Of a stretch of DNA of 5,579 nt, positions 1-5,405 are shown in pieces. The DNA lies in NCBI GenBank assembly GCA_002338605.1, contig DDIP01000092.1, forward strand, positions 2,094-7,672. The letters run 5' to 3'. Positions within the stretch are counted from its first letter, which is position 1. The number at the start of each line of letters is the position of its first letter. Under the pieces are notes generated by a model. That model had not been told where the DNA came from and searched no databases. It saw only the letters and a list, made by a program, of their open reading frames with translations. Origin of the DNA: Proteobacteria bacterium UBA1847. GTDB lineage: Bacteria > Pseudomonadota > Gammaproteobacteria > Steroidobacterales > Woeseiaceae. The translations under genes were made by a program, and so were the position numbers.

Positions 1-615
1 GGCACGCTGGCCGCGGAGAGTATCCATGAGGCGTTGCTATCGAATGAGCAGGGCGGGGAGGACCTGACGGGCTTCGAAGAAAAGGTTAATGGGTCGTGGG
101 TATACAAGGAGCTGTACCGGTCCAGGAATTTCGGACCGGGCCTGCACAAGCTTGGCAATTTCTGGGGCGCGGCATTCGCCTTTGTTGACCAGAATATCTT
201 CTTCGGAAAACTGCCGTTTACCTGGCACAACAAGGAACCCGATCATGAGTCGTTGACGCGTGCGGCAAATGCCCAGGTCATTGACTATCCGAAGCCTGAC
301 GGCAAGCTGACTTTCGACCGCCTGACCTCCGTGTTTTTGTCCAGCACGAACCACGAAGAGGACCAGCCCAGCCATCTCAAGCTAAAGGACGAGACGATTC
401 CCGTCGCGTACAACCTGCCGGAATTTGACGAGCCGGCGCAACGCTATTGCCCGGCGGGCGTGTATGAGATTGTCGAAGAGGACGGCGCACCGGTATTCCG
501 CATCAATGCGCAAAATTGTGTGCATTGCAAAACCTGCGATATCAAGGATCCGAAACAGAATATCGTCTGGACGGTACCGGAAGGCGGTGGCGGGCCGAAC
601 TACTCCGGGATGTAG
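1..615 (+). CDS. Electron transfer flavoprotein-ubiquinone oxidoreductase (ETF-QO), C-terminal part, 5' truncated
   Basis: The enzyme takes electrons from reduced ETF, the acceptor for acyl-CoA dehydrogenases, and passes them to ubiquinone at the inner face of the membrane, using FAD and one [4Fe-4S] cluster. The frame is open from base 1, so the gene begins outside the window; 204 C-terminal residues of a family of about 550 are visible. The first residues (GTLAAESIHEAL) resemble the end of the FAD-binding domain. The ferredoxin-like C-terminus is diagnostic: RYCPAGVYE holds the first cluster cysteine (residue 150 of the visible part), and QNCVHCKTCDIKDPKQN holds the other three (173, 176, 179). 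The ending PEGGGGPNYSGM closely matches mitochondrial ETF-QO. The TTG at 34 is an internal leucine codon, not the start. It converges on a beta-oxidation-type dehydrogenase gene, which suits its role. Identification is firm; only the 5' end is missing. Confidence 0.96.
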   Translation, partial: GTLAAESIHEALLSNEQGGEDLTGFEEKVNGSWVYKELYRSRNFGPGLHKLGNFWGAAFAFVDQNIFFGKLPFTWHNKEPDHESLTRAANAQVIDYPKPDGKLTFDRLTSVFLSSTNHEEDQPSHLKLKDETIPVAYNLPEFDEPAQRYCPAGVYEIVEEDGAPVFRINAQNCVHCKTCDIKDPKQNIVWTVPEGGGGPNYSGM

Positions 616-623
616 TCGGCCGC
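592..623. terminator. Imperfect GC-rich hairpin across the stop of the ETF-QO gene; possible bidirectional terminator
   Basis: The arm 592-603 can pair with 612-623: CTAC (600-603) with GTAG (612-615), a bulged A at 599, then GGCCGA (593-598) with TCGGCC (616-621), plus one more G-C pair beyond a bulged G. The loop is 8 nt. The hairpin includes the ETF-QO stop codon (613-615) and lies 8 bp beyond the dehydrogenase stop, so it could help end transcription from both sides. Neither strand has a proper T tract after it, so a canonical intrinsic terminator is not supported. Confidence 0.3.
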
Positions 624-631
624 CCGATTCC

Positions 632-1399
632 CTATTTCGGCTGCATCCTGATCGCGCCGTCGATGCGAATGGTTTCACCGTTGACAACCGGGTTGCCGTA
701 AATAAATGCCGCCGTGTCGGCGTACTCTTCAGGCCGACCCAGACGTGGTGGAAACGGAATTTGCCTGCCGAGCGATTCCTGCACTTCGTCAGGCATGCCC
801 GCCATCATGGGCGTCATGAAAATGCCCGGTGCGATCGTGTTTACGCGAATCCCGAACTGAGCGAATTCACGCGCCAGCGGCAACATCATGCCGACCACCC
901 CGCCTTTGGAGGCTGAATACGCGGCCTGACCGATCTGTCCCTCAAAAGCTGCAACTGATGCCGTACTGATGATGACGCCGCGCTCACCCTCAGCGTTGGG
1001 TTCGTTCAGTTGCATGACCGCGGCGGCTTCCTTGGTAACATTGTAGGTTCCGACCAGGTTGATCTGGATAACACGGTTGAAATTCTCGGCGGGCCACGGT
1101 CCGTCACGGCCCAGCGTGCGGCCAGCCGTTGCGACACCGGCGCAGTTCACCGCAAGGGTAATGCCACCCATGAACGCACTTGCCGCCTGTATTGCCGCCT
1201 TGACCGCCTCTTCGCTGGCAACATCGGTACGTATAAACCTGGCGCGGTCCCCCAGTTTGCTGACGCTCACGGCCCCCTGTTCTTCGTTGATGTCGAGCAG
1301 AACGACCTGGCCGCCAGCGGCAATGACGCGTTCTGCGGTTGCAAATCCAAGCCCGGACGCGCCCCCGGTGATCACGGCTTTCGCTGATTCAAGATTCAT
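632..1399 (-). CDS. HSD10-type short-chain 3-hydroxyacyl-CoA dehydrogenase (SDR family)
   Basis: Predicted to oxidise 3-hydroxyacyl-CoA to 3-ketoacyl-CoA with NAD+, the third step of beta-oxidation, or 2-methyl-3-hydroxybutyryl-CoA in isoleucine breakdown. The 255-residue length is normal for a classical SDR. Seen in the sequence: the cofactor motif TGGASGLG (11-18), Asp36 at the end of beta-2 favouring NAD(H), NCAG (85-88), Asn114, and the catalytic Ser148, Tyr161 and Lys165. The stretches NTASVAAFEGQ-like (here STASVAAFEGQ), GQAAYSASKGG, IPFPPRLG and the end GAIRMQPK match human HSD17B10 closely, which separates it from generic FabG-type reductases. The ATG has a good ribosome site, GAGGAA (1410-1405), 5 nt upstream. 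It is the last gene of the acyltransferase-thiolase-dehydrogenase cluster, 21 bp after the thiolase. The preferred chain length or branching of the substrate cannot be read from sequence alone. Confidence 0.93.
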   Translation of the reverse strand: MNLESAKAVITGGASGLGFATAERVIAAGGQVVLLDINEEQGAVSVSKLGDRARFIRTDVASEEAVKAAIQAASAFMGGITLAVNCAGVATAGRTLGRDGPWPAENFNRVIQINLVGTYNVTKEAAAVMQLNEPNAEGERGVIISTASVAAFEGQIGQAAYSASKGGVVGMMLPLAREFAQFGIRVNTIAPGIFMTPMMAGMPDEVQESLGRQIPFPPRLGRPEEYADTAAFIYGNPVVNGETIRIDGAIRMQPK

Positions 1400-1420
1400 T
1401 ATTATTCCTCAATCAATGTC

Positions 1421-2602
1421 TTAAACGGTTTCGATACCGATAGCGACTGCCTCGCCACCACCAATGCATAAGGATGCGATACCGCGTTTCAGTCCCCGGT
1501 TCCGCAGGGCGTGCAACAAGGTAACAATAATTCGCGCGCCCGATGCGCCGATCGGATGTCCCAGGGCGCAGGCGCCGCCGTTGATATTCACTTTCGCGTG
1601 GTCGAGACCGACATCGGCCATCGCTGCCATCGTAACGCAGGCGAAGGCTTCGTTAATTTCATACAAGTCGACATTGTCCGGGTCCCAGCCCAGTTTGTGA
1701 TGCAGCGCCTTCACAGCAAAAACTGGCGCCGTTGTGAACCACTCGGGTTCGTGCGCATAGCCTGAATGCCCGGCGATTGTCGCGAGCGGCTGCAAGCCGC
1801 GTTTGTCGGCCTCGGCGGCGCTCATCAACAATAATGCTGCAGCGCCGTCCGAAATTGACGAGGAACTGGCGGCCGTGACCGTGCCGTCTTTGGCAAATGC
1901 CGGTCGCAGTGTCGGAATTTTCTCGATTCGGGCGCTACCCGGACCTTCGTCGTCGGTGACAATGACTTCGCCTTTTCGACCCCTTGTCGCGACGGGCGTG
2001 ATTTCAGCGTCAAATGCGCCTGCAGCCATGGCTTCGCGGGCACGCGTGACCGACGCGATGGCAAATGCATCCTGATCTTCGCGGCTGAAACCGTATTTTT
2101 TCGCGGTAATTTCGGCGAAATGGCCCATCATGTTGCCATCGGACGGATTCTGCAGCCCGTCAAAGAACATGTGGTCGAGAATCTCCTGGTGTCCCATCCG
2201 ATACCCGCCTCGAGCTTTGGGCATTAAGTACGGTGCATTGGTCATTGATTCCATACCGCCCGCGACAACAACACTGGCGCTGCCAACTCGAATCAGGTCG
2301 CTACCGAGCATCGCCGTTTTCATGCCGGATCCGCACACCTTGTTAAGCGTGGTGCAGCCGGCACGAAGCGGCAGCCCGGATTTCAGCGCTGCCTGTCGCG
2401 CCGGCGCCTGGCCGAGCCCGGCCGGCAGAACGCAGCCCATCAGGACCTCGCTGACATCGTTGGCGTCAATCCCGGACTCGTTAATACATGCGCGAATAGC
2501 CGCTGCGCCAAGTTCGGGGCTTTGTGCATCTGAAAGGGATCCCTGGAACGCACCAAGAGGCGAGCGTTTTGCGGCAACGATGACTACTTCGTGAGAACTC
2601 AT
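1421..2602 (-). CDS. Thiolase: acetyl-CoA C-acyltransferase / acetyltransferase
   Basis: Thiolase cleaves 3-ketoacyl-CoA with CoA to acetyl-CoA and a shortened acyl-CoA, or condenses two acetyl-CoA in reverse. At 393 residues it has the normal length. Key sites are visible: the nucleophilic Cys90 in LNKVCGSGMKT, GGMESM (115-120), NEAFA (317-321), His349 in GGACALGHPIG, and Cys380 in CIGGGEA. The region RGGYRMGHQEILDHMFFDGL fits the loop domain of short-chain, AtoB/PhaA-like bacterial thiolases more than the long-chain FadA type; this is an inference. The ATG (2602-2600) has only a weak, distant Shine-Dalgarno-like AAAGG (2618-2614, 11 nt away), so it may depend partly on translation of the acyltransferase gene ending 22 bp upstream. 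Directly downstream is the HSD10-type dehydrogenase, which makes the thiolase substrate, so the two likely act in sequence. Exact substrate is open. Confidence 0.95.
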   Translation of the reverse strand: MSSHEVVIVAAKRSPLGAFQGSLSDAQSPELGAAAIRACINESGIDANDVSEVLMGCVLPAGLGQAPARQAALKSGLPLRAGCTTLNKVCGSGMKTAMLGSDLIRVGSASVVVAGGMESMTNAPYLMPKARGGYRMGHQEILDHMFFDGLQNPSDGNMMGHFAEITAKKYGFSREDQDAFAIASVTRAREAMAAGAFDAEITPVATRGRKGEVIVTDDEGPGSARIEKIPTLRPAFAKDGTVTAASSSSISDGAAALLLMSAAEADKRGLQPLATIAGHSGYAHEPEWFTTAPVFAVKALHHKLGWDPDNVDLYEINEAFACVTMAAMADVGLDHAKVNINGGACALGHPIGASGARIIVTLLHALRNRGLKRGIASLCIGGGEAVAIGIETV

Positions 2603-2624
2603 AATTTATTGGGCCTTTGTCGGG

Positions 2625-3350
2625 TTAAGCCAGGTCAGGTTCGTCGAGGGCGGCAATTATCTGTTGTCTGGAGGCCTCTGCCAATTGTCGATGGTCGCCA
2701 TAGTCCTCGTCGCCGGGTGCGATCGCGGGCAAAACATCAATAAAGAGCTCGGTGCGGCGTGGCAGCCAACAATCAGCGGGCAGCATTTTGCGCGTACCGG
2801 ATATCGCGATTGGAACAACCGGCAACTCGCCTTTTACCGCGGCGACAAAGGCTCCTGCGCGAAACCGGGCGACACCCGGCTCCAGGCGAAAAGTGCCTTC
2901 CGGAAAAAAACCCAGCGATTCGCCGCCCCTTGCCGCCTTGACCAGTTGTCGCGCGTCACGCGAGCTGCCGCTGGCCTCCTTGCGTTCGACGAACTTCGAG
3001 CCGGAGCGACGCAACAGGAAATGCACGACGGGGATATCACGCATTTCGCCTTTGATTACAAAGCGAAAGCGGGAGGGCAGGTAGCCATTTAGCAGAATTC
3101 CATCAATAAAACTGGCGTGATTGGCGACAACGATGGAACTGTCCGGCGGCAGATTGTCGATACCCCTGACGGTGACTTTCACGCCGGCCAGAACGAAGAT
3201 CGTCCTTGCCGCCCAGGTGACCAGTCGCTGTCGTCGCGGTGAGCCCGGAACCAGCAATGCGACGAACAGAGAGAAGACACAGGCCAAAGCGAAGCAGAAC
3301 AGCGCGTAAAGACCCCAGATTATGTCGATCAGGCGTGTGATCCAGTTCAC
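2625..3350 (-). CDS. PlsC-type membrane acyltransferase (1-acylglycerol-3-phosphate acyltransferase family)
   Basis: Family members transfer an acyl group from acyl-CoA or acyl-ACP to the sn-2 position of lysophosphatidate or a related lysolipid at the inner membrane. The 241-residue protein has a hydrophobic N-terminal segment (about 8-34) and the four acyltransferase blocks: NHASFID with the catalytic His78/Asp83 pair, GSKFVER (117-123), FFPEGTF (148-154) and VPIAISG (179-185). The start is GTG; an in-frame TAA lies just upstream (3359-3357), so no longer form is possible. The only ribosome-site candidate is AAGG (3366-3363), about 12 nt away. It is the first gene of the minus-strand cluster with thiolase and dehydrogenase, and it is divergent from xerD. 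Whether it is the main cell PlsC, or a paralogue using lysophospholipid, ornithine lipid or another acceptor, cannot be told; I therefore give no symbol. Confidence 0.92.
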   Translation of the reverse strand: MNWITRLIDIIWGLYALFCFALACVFSLFVALLVPGSPRRQRLVTWAARTIFVLAGVKVTVRGIDNLPPDSSIVVANHASFIDGILLNGYLPSRFRFVIKGEMRDIPVVHFLLRRSGSKFVERKEASGSSRDARQLVKAARGGESLGFFPEGTFRLEPGVARFRAGAFVAAVKGELPVVPIAISGTRKMLPADCWLPRRTELFIDVLPAIAPGDEDYGDHRQLAEASRQQIIAALDEPDLA

Positions 3351-3374
3351 TTTATGTTAACGCCTTGTGGTTTC

Positions 3375-3390
3375 TGTGACAGCGGTCACG
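3375..3390. promoter_or_regulatory. CRP/Vfr-like operator candidate
   Basis: The bases read TGTGA, six bases (CAGCGG), then TCACG. This matches 9 of the 10 conserved positions of the CRP consensus TGTGA-N6-TCACA. Its core is a perfect inverted repeat GTGAC-AGCG-GTCAC (3376-3389). It lies 24 bp upstream of the acyltransferase GTG and about 190 bp upstream of the xerD ATG. If it works on the minus-strand operon at this short distance it would more likely overlap or follow the transcription start, which suggests repression or a very short leader. Binding is inferred from pattern only. Confidence 0.45.
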
Positions 3391-3458
3391 CCTGATTGCG
3401 GGTGCGGTGCCCATACTGAATAACCTTGAAATATCCGTCGTTTGGCGGTGCATTGGCA

Positions 3459-3481
3459 GTATCAGCGAGGTGTGCTGATAC
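3459..3481. repeat. Perfect 8-bp inverted repeat in the divergent intergenic region; possible operator
   Basis: GTATCAGC (3459-3466) is followed by a 7-nt spacer and then its exact reverse complement GCTGATAC (3474-3481). It lies near the middle of the space between two divergent genes, 108 bp from the acyltransferase start and 98 bp from the xerD start. The 23-bp size and two-fold symmetry fit a dimeric repressor site (for example TetR- or LysR-like), but an RNA hairpin in a long leader is also possible. No regulator gene is visible in the window. Confidence 0.5.
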
Positions 3482-3498
3482 GACGTTTCAGATTTCGG

Positions 3499-3531
3499 AA
3501 CGGCGTATGCTACCAGCCTCAACGCCCCGTT
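3499..3531 (+). other. Imperfect stem-loop in the xerD upstream region
   Basis: AACGGCGT-like bases at 3499-3506 can pair with 3522-3531: GGCGT (3502-3506) with ACGCC (3522-3526), then CAA... bases 3499-3501 with GTT (3529-3531) across a two-base CC bulge. The loop is 15 nt. It ends 48 bp before the xerD ATG. A -10-like TATGCT (3506-3511) sits in this element but has no credible -35, so the structure could be leader RNA or only promoter DNA. Confidence 0.25.
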
Positions 3532-3579
3532 GGCAGATGTATCGCGGCAAAGGATTGCGCGGCAGGAAAGTTGAACACT

Positions 3580-4515
3580 ATGGGTAGTAGCAACAAACAA
3601 AGCACGCCTGAGTCACTGATCATCGCTCGTTCAGCAGAACTGGTGGATCAGTTTCTTGATGCCATCTGGATGGAACGCGGCCTGTCAAAGAATACGCTCG
3701 GCGCCTATCGGGCGGATTTGATGACATTGGCTAGAAGCCTTGCCGAGTCGGAAAAATCGATCGACAAAGCGGAAAAGTCGGACTTGCTGGATTTTATCGG
3801 CAAGCGTGTTGAGAGTGGCGCCAAGCCGCGGTCAACCGCCCGCCAGCTTTCGAGCTTCCGCCGCTTCTATCGCTACATCATGCGCGAAGGCGCACGCAGC
3901 ACGGACCCGACTGCGGACATCGACATGCCACGAATTGGACGTTCGTTGCCGAAGTCATTGTCCGAGGACCAGGTCGACTCGCTGTTGAATGCGCCGAATA
4001 CCGATGAGCCCCTGGGTCACCGCGACCGGGCAATGCTGGAATTGCTTTATGCGACCGGTTTGCGCGTATCGGAGCTGATCAACCTGAAGCAGATGCAAGT
4101 CAACTTCAACCAGGGTGTGCTGCGCATTGTCGGTAAGGGCGACCGCGAGCGCCTGATTCCACTGGGCGAAGAATCACAGCGCTGGCTGAAAGAATTCATC
4201 AACGGGCCTCGCATGGAAATACTCCTGGAGCGCCAGACTGACTACCTGTTTCCGACACGGCGCGGTGATCGCATGACGCGTCAGGCGTTTTGGCACATTA
4301 TCAAGCGCTACGCCGAAAAAGCCGGTGTGCGTCAGAAGATGTCGCCGCACAGCCTGAGGCATGCATTTGCAACGCACTTGTTGAATCGCGGCGCGGACCT
4401 CCGTGTGGTGCAGATGTTGCTGGGACACAGTGATCTCTCGACCACCCAGATTTACACCCATGTCGCGAGGGAACGCCTGAAGGACCTGCACGGCGAACAT
4501 CACCCGCGCGGTTAA
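3580..4515 (+). CDS. xerD: Site-specific tyrosine recombinase XerD
   Basis: XerD acts with XerC at the chromosomal dif site to resolve chromosome dimers under FtsK control. With the ATG at 3580 the protein has 311 residues, close to the 298 of E. coli XerD. It has an N-terminal SAM-like core-binding domain (about 20-105) and the C-terminal catalytic domain with all six active-site residues: Arg162 (ATGLRVSEL), Lys186 (VGKGDRERLIPLG), His257 and Arg260 (HSLRHAFATHLL), His283 (LLGHSDLSTTQ) and nucleophile Tyr292 (IYTHV). The block GADLRVVQMLLGHSDLSTTQ and the C-terminal HHPRG favour XerD over XerC. The frame stays open upstream to a TTG at 3442, but those 46 residues do not resemble the family, and AGGAAAG (3564-3570) lies at usable distance from the ATG. 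An in-frame TTG at 3571 is too close to that site. The downstream dsbC-like gene repeats the E. coli order. Confidence 0.95.
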   Translation: MGSSNKQSTPESLIIARSAELVDQFLDAIWMERGLSKNTLGAYRADLMTLARSLAESEKSIDKAEKSDLLDFIGKRVESGAKPRSTARQLSSFRRFYRYIMREGARSTDPTADIDMPRIGRSLPKSLSEDQVDSLLNAPNTDEPLGHRDRAMLELLYATGLRVSELINLKQMQVNFNQGVLRIVGKGDRERLIPLGEESQRWLKEFINGPRMEILLERQTDYLFPTRRGDRMTRQAFWHIIKRYAEKAGVRQKMSPHSLRHAFATHLLNRGADLRVVQMLLGHSDLSTTQIYTHVARERLKDLHGEHHPRG

Positions 4516-4543
4516 CGGGCATCAATTCAGGTTCGGCTTCGCG

Positions 4544-4573
4544 CCGGGCTCTGGTAGACTTCGCGCAGCCCGG
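4544..4573. repeat. 7-bp perfect inverted repeat after xerD
   Basis: CCGGGCT (4544-4550) and AGCCCGG (4567-4573) are exact reverse complements separated by 16 nt. The element begins 28 bp after the xerD stop. No T run follows, so it is a poor intrinsic terminator. An 8-bp direct repeat CTTCGCGC (4537-4544 and 4559-4566) overlaps it, and the possible dsbC -10 element lies in its loop. Confidence 0.35.
4552..4560 (+). promoter_or_regulatory. Possible extended -10 promoter element for dsbC
   Basis: TGG followed by TAGACT gives the extended TGn motif plus a hexamer matching TATAAT at 4 of 6 positions. At a 17-bp spacing the -35 position reads TTCGGC (4532-4537), which is weak, as is often tolerated with an extended -10. 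The predicted start near 4567 would give a leader of about 77 nt. dsbC could also be read from the xerD promoter. Confidence 0.3.
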
Positions 4574-4578
4574 GAACT

Positions 4579-4597
4579 GACCCGGTCCGACCCGGTC
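4579..4597. repeat. Tandem GACCCGGTC repeat in the dsbC leader
   Basis: The 9-mer GACCCGGTC occurs at 4579-4587 and again at 4589-4597, one 10-bp step apart. Each copy is itself palindromic around its central base (GACC-C-GGTC). Two symmetric units one helical turn apart would suit a protein-binding site, or the RNA could fold in alternative ways. Just downstream, GGCAT-GTA-ATGCC (4604-4616) forms another small inverted repeat. Confidence 0.4.
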
Positions 4598-4630
4598 TCA
4601 ACAGGCATGTAATGCCACCCTATTAATTCC

Positions 4631-4635
4631 AGGAA
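4631..4635 (+). promoter_or_regulatory. dsbC: Ribosome binding site of dsbC
   Basis: AGGAA lies 8 nt before the ATG at 4644. This spacing supports that ATG, and the start is also supported because the signal peptide begins directly there. Confidence 0.7.
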
Positions 4636-4643
4636 CCTGCCGC

Positions 4644-5384
4644 ATGAATCGCACCTACGCCGTCGTCTTGCCCGTCCTTGCCGCTGGCCTGTTGCTCAGC
4701 AATTCCGTTGCCGCAGACGACGCACCGGAGCTCGAGGCAGTGCGCGCGAAGATGAATGCGATGTTTGAAGAAATCAAACCCGAAAACGTCTACCAGAGCC
4801 CGATTGATGGCTGGTACACCGTCCAGAAGGGATCCATTGTCGCCTACGTGTCCGAAGACGGTCGCTACCTGTTGCAGGGAGACCTGATCGATCTGGACGA
4901 ACAGGTCAATCTCAGCGAACGAAGCCGGGTTGACGCACGACGCGCATTGATTTCTTCACTGACCGAAGACCAGGGAATTTTGTTTTCACCTGAAAAGGTG
5001 AAGTACCGGGTCACTGTTTTCACAGACGTCGACTGCACCTATTGTCGAAAACTGCACAGCCAGATCGAGGAATACCTGGCCCAGGGCATCGCCGTTCGTT
5101 ACATGCTGTACCCGCGAAACGGGCCCGCATCGCCCTCTTGGAAAACCTCGGAGGACGTCTGGTGTGCGACGGACCGTCAAGGTGCTCTGACGGCGGCGAA
5201 ACTTGATCGCAGCTTCGAGTCGCACAAATGCAATACCTCGCCGGTTACCGAAAGCTATGTGCTGGGCCAGGATGTTGGCCTGACGGGCACGCCGGCTATT
5301 GTTTTCGACGACGGCACGCTGATCAGCGGCTACTTGCCGCCAGAGGCACTGACCGCACGGCTGCAACGCGCCGCCGGTAATTGA
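4644..5384 (+). CDS. dsbC: Periplasmic thiol:disulfide interchange protein DsbC
   Basis: DsbC is a V-shaped dimeric isomerase that repairs wrong disulfides in periplasmic proteins and is kept reduced by DsbD. The 246-residue precursor starts with MNR, a hydrophobic core (about 6-20) and a likely signal peptidase I site after SVAA (residue 24). The N-terminal dimerisation domain follows (about 28-95, with a YLLQGDLIDL segment as in E. coli), then the thioredoxin-like domain. Its active site is C131-T-Y-C134 within VFTDVDCTYCRKLH, and the cis-proline is Pro217 (GTPAIV). Cys174 (VWCA) and Cys196 match the structural disulfide of E. coli DsbC. The dimerisation domain separates it from DsbA, and the CTYC motif differs from E. 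coli CGYC. It follows xerD after 128 bp, as in E. coli, but recJ does not follow: a convergent NUDIX gene does. Confidence 0.94.
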   Translation: MNRTYAVVLPVLAAGLLLSNSVAADDAPELEAVRAKMNAMFEEIKPENVYQSPIDGWYTVQKGSIVAYVSEDGRYLLQGDLIDLDEQVNLSERSRVDARRALISSLTEDQGILFSPEKVKYRVTVFTDVDCTYCRKLHSQIEEYLAQGIAVRYMLYPRNGPASPSWKTSEDVWCATDRQGALTAAKLDRSFESHKCNTSPVTESYVLGQDVGLTGTPAIVFDDGTLISGYLPPEALTARLQRAAGN

Positions 5385-5385
5385 T

Positions 5386-5405
5386 CGGACGATCCGGCTA
5401 GTTTT
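5386..5405. terminator. Weak hairpin between dsbC and the NUDIX gene
   Basis: CGGA (5386-5389), a 3-nt loop and TCCG (5393-5396) form a short stem, followed on the plus strand after five bases by TTTT (5402-5405). The stem is only 4 bp plus one possible G-U pair, so it is a weak candidate for ending dsbC transcription; it overlaps the end of the opposite gene. Confidence 0.2.

Noticed and set aside
425..916. Plus-strand open frame of 163 codons
   Set aside because: It covers the end of ETF-QO and the opposite strand of the dehydrogenase gene, is rich in Arg/His without family motifs, and has no ribosome site; it is a GC-driven shadow frame.
1538..1570. Cys in the thiolase motif GGACALGHPIG as an unusual active-site residue
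   Set aside because: A Cys at this place is, to my knowledge, frequent in bacterial thiolases, and both catalytic cysteines and the His are in place.
3506..3511. TATGCT as a xerD -10 promoter element
   Set aside because: No credible -35 hexamer at 16-18 bp and no extended TGn, so it was not listed as a separate promoter.
3352..3600. Minus-strand open frame of 82 codons across the divergent intergenic region
   Set aside because: It would start inside xerD and run through the palindrome and the CRP-like site; its product has no recognisable domain or plausible start signal.
3580..4515. Tyrosine recombinase as sign of an integron, phage or genomic island
   Set aside because: The C-terminal HHPRG, the length and the dsbC neighbour identify housekeeping XerD; no attachment-site repeats, tRNA or phage genes are seen.
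4544..4573. Inverted repeat after xerD as an intrinsic terminator
   Set aside because: The loop is 16 nt and no T tract follows, so it was kept only as a repeat.
4986..5366. Minus-strand open frame of 126 codons opposite dsbC
   Set aside because: It lies entirely within the strongly supported dsbC gene and has a low-complexity Arg-rich translation.
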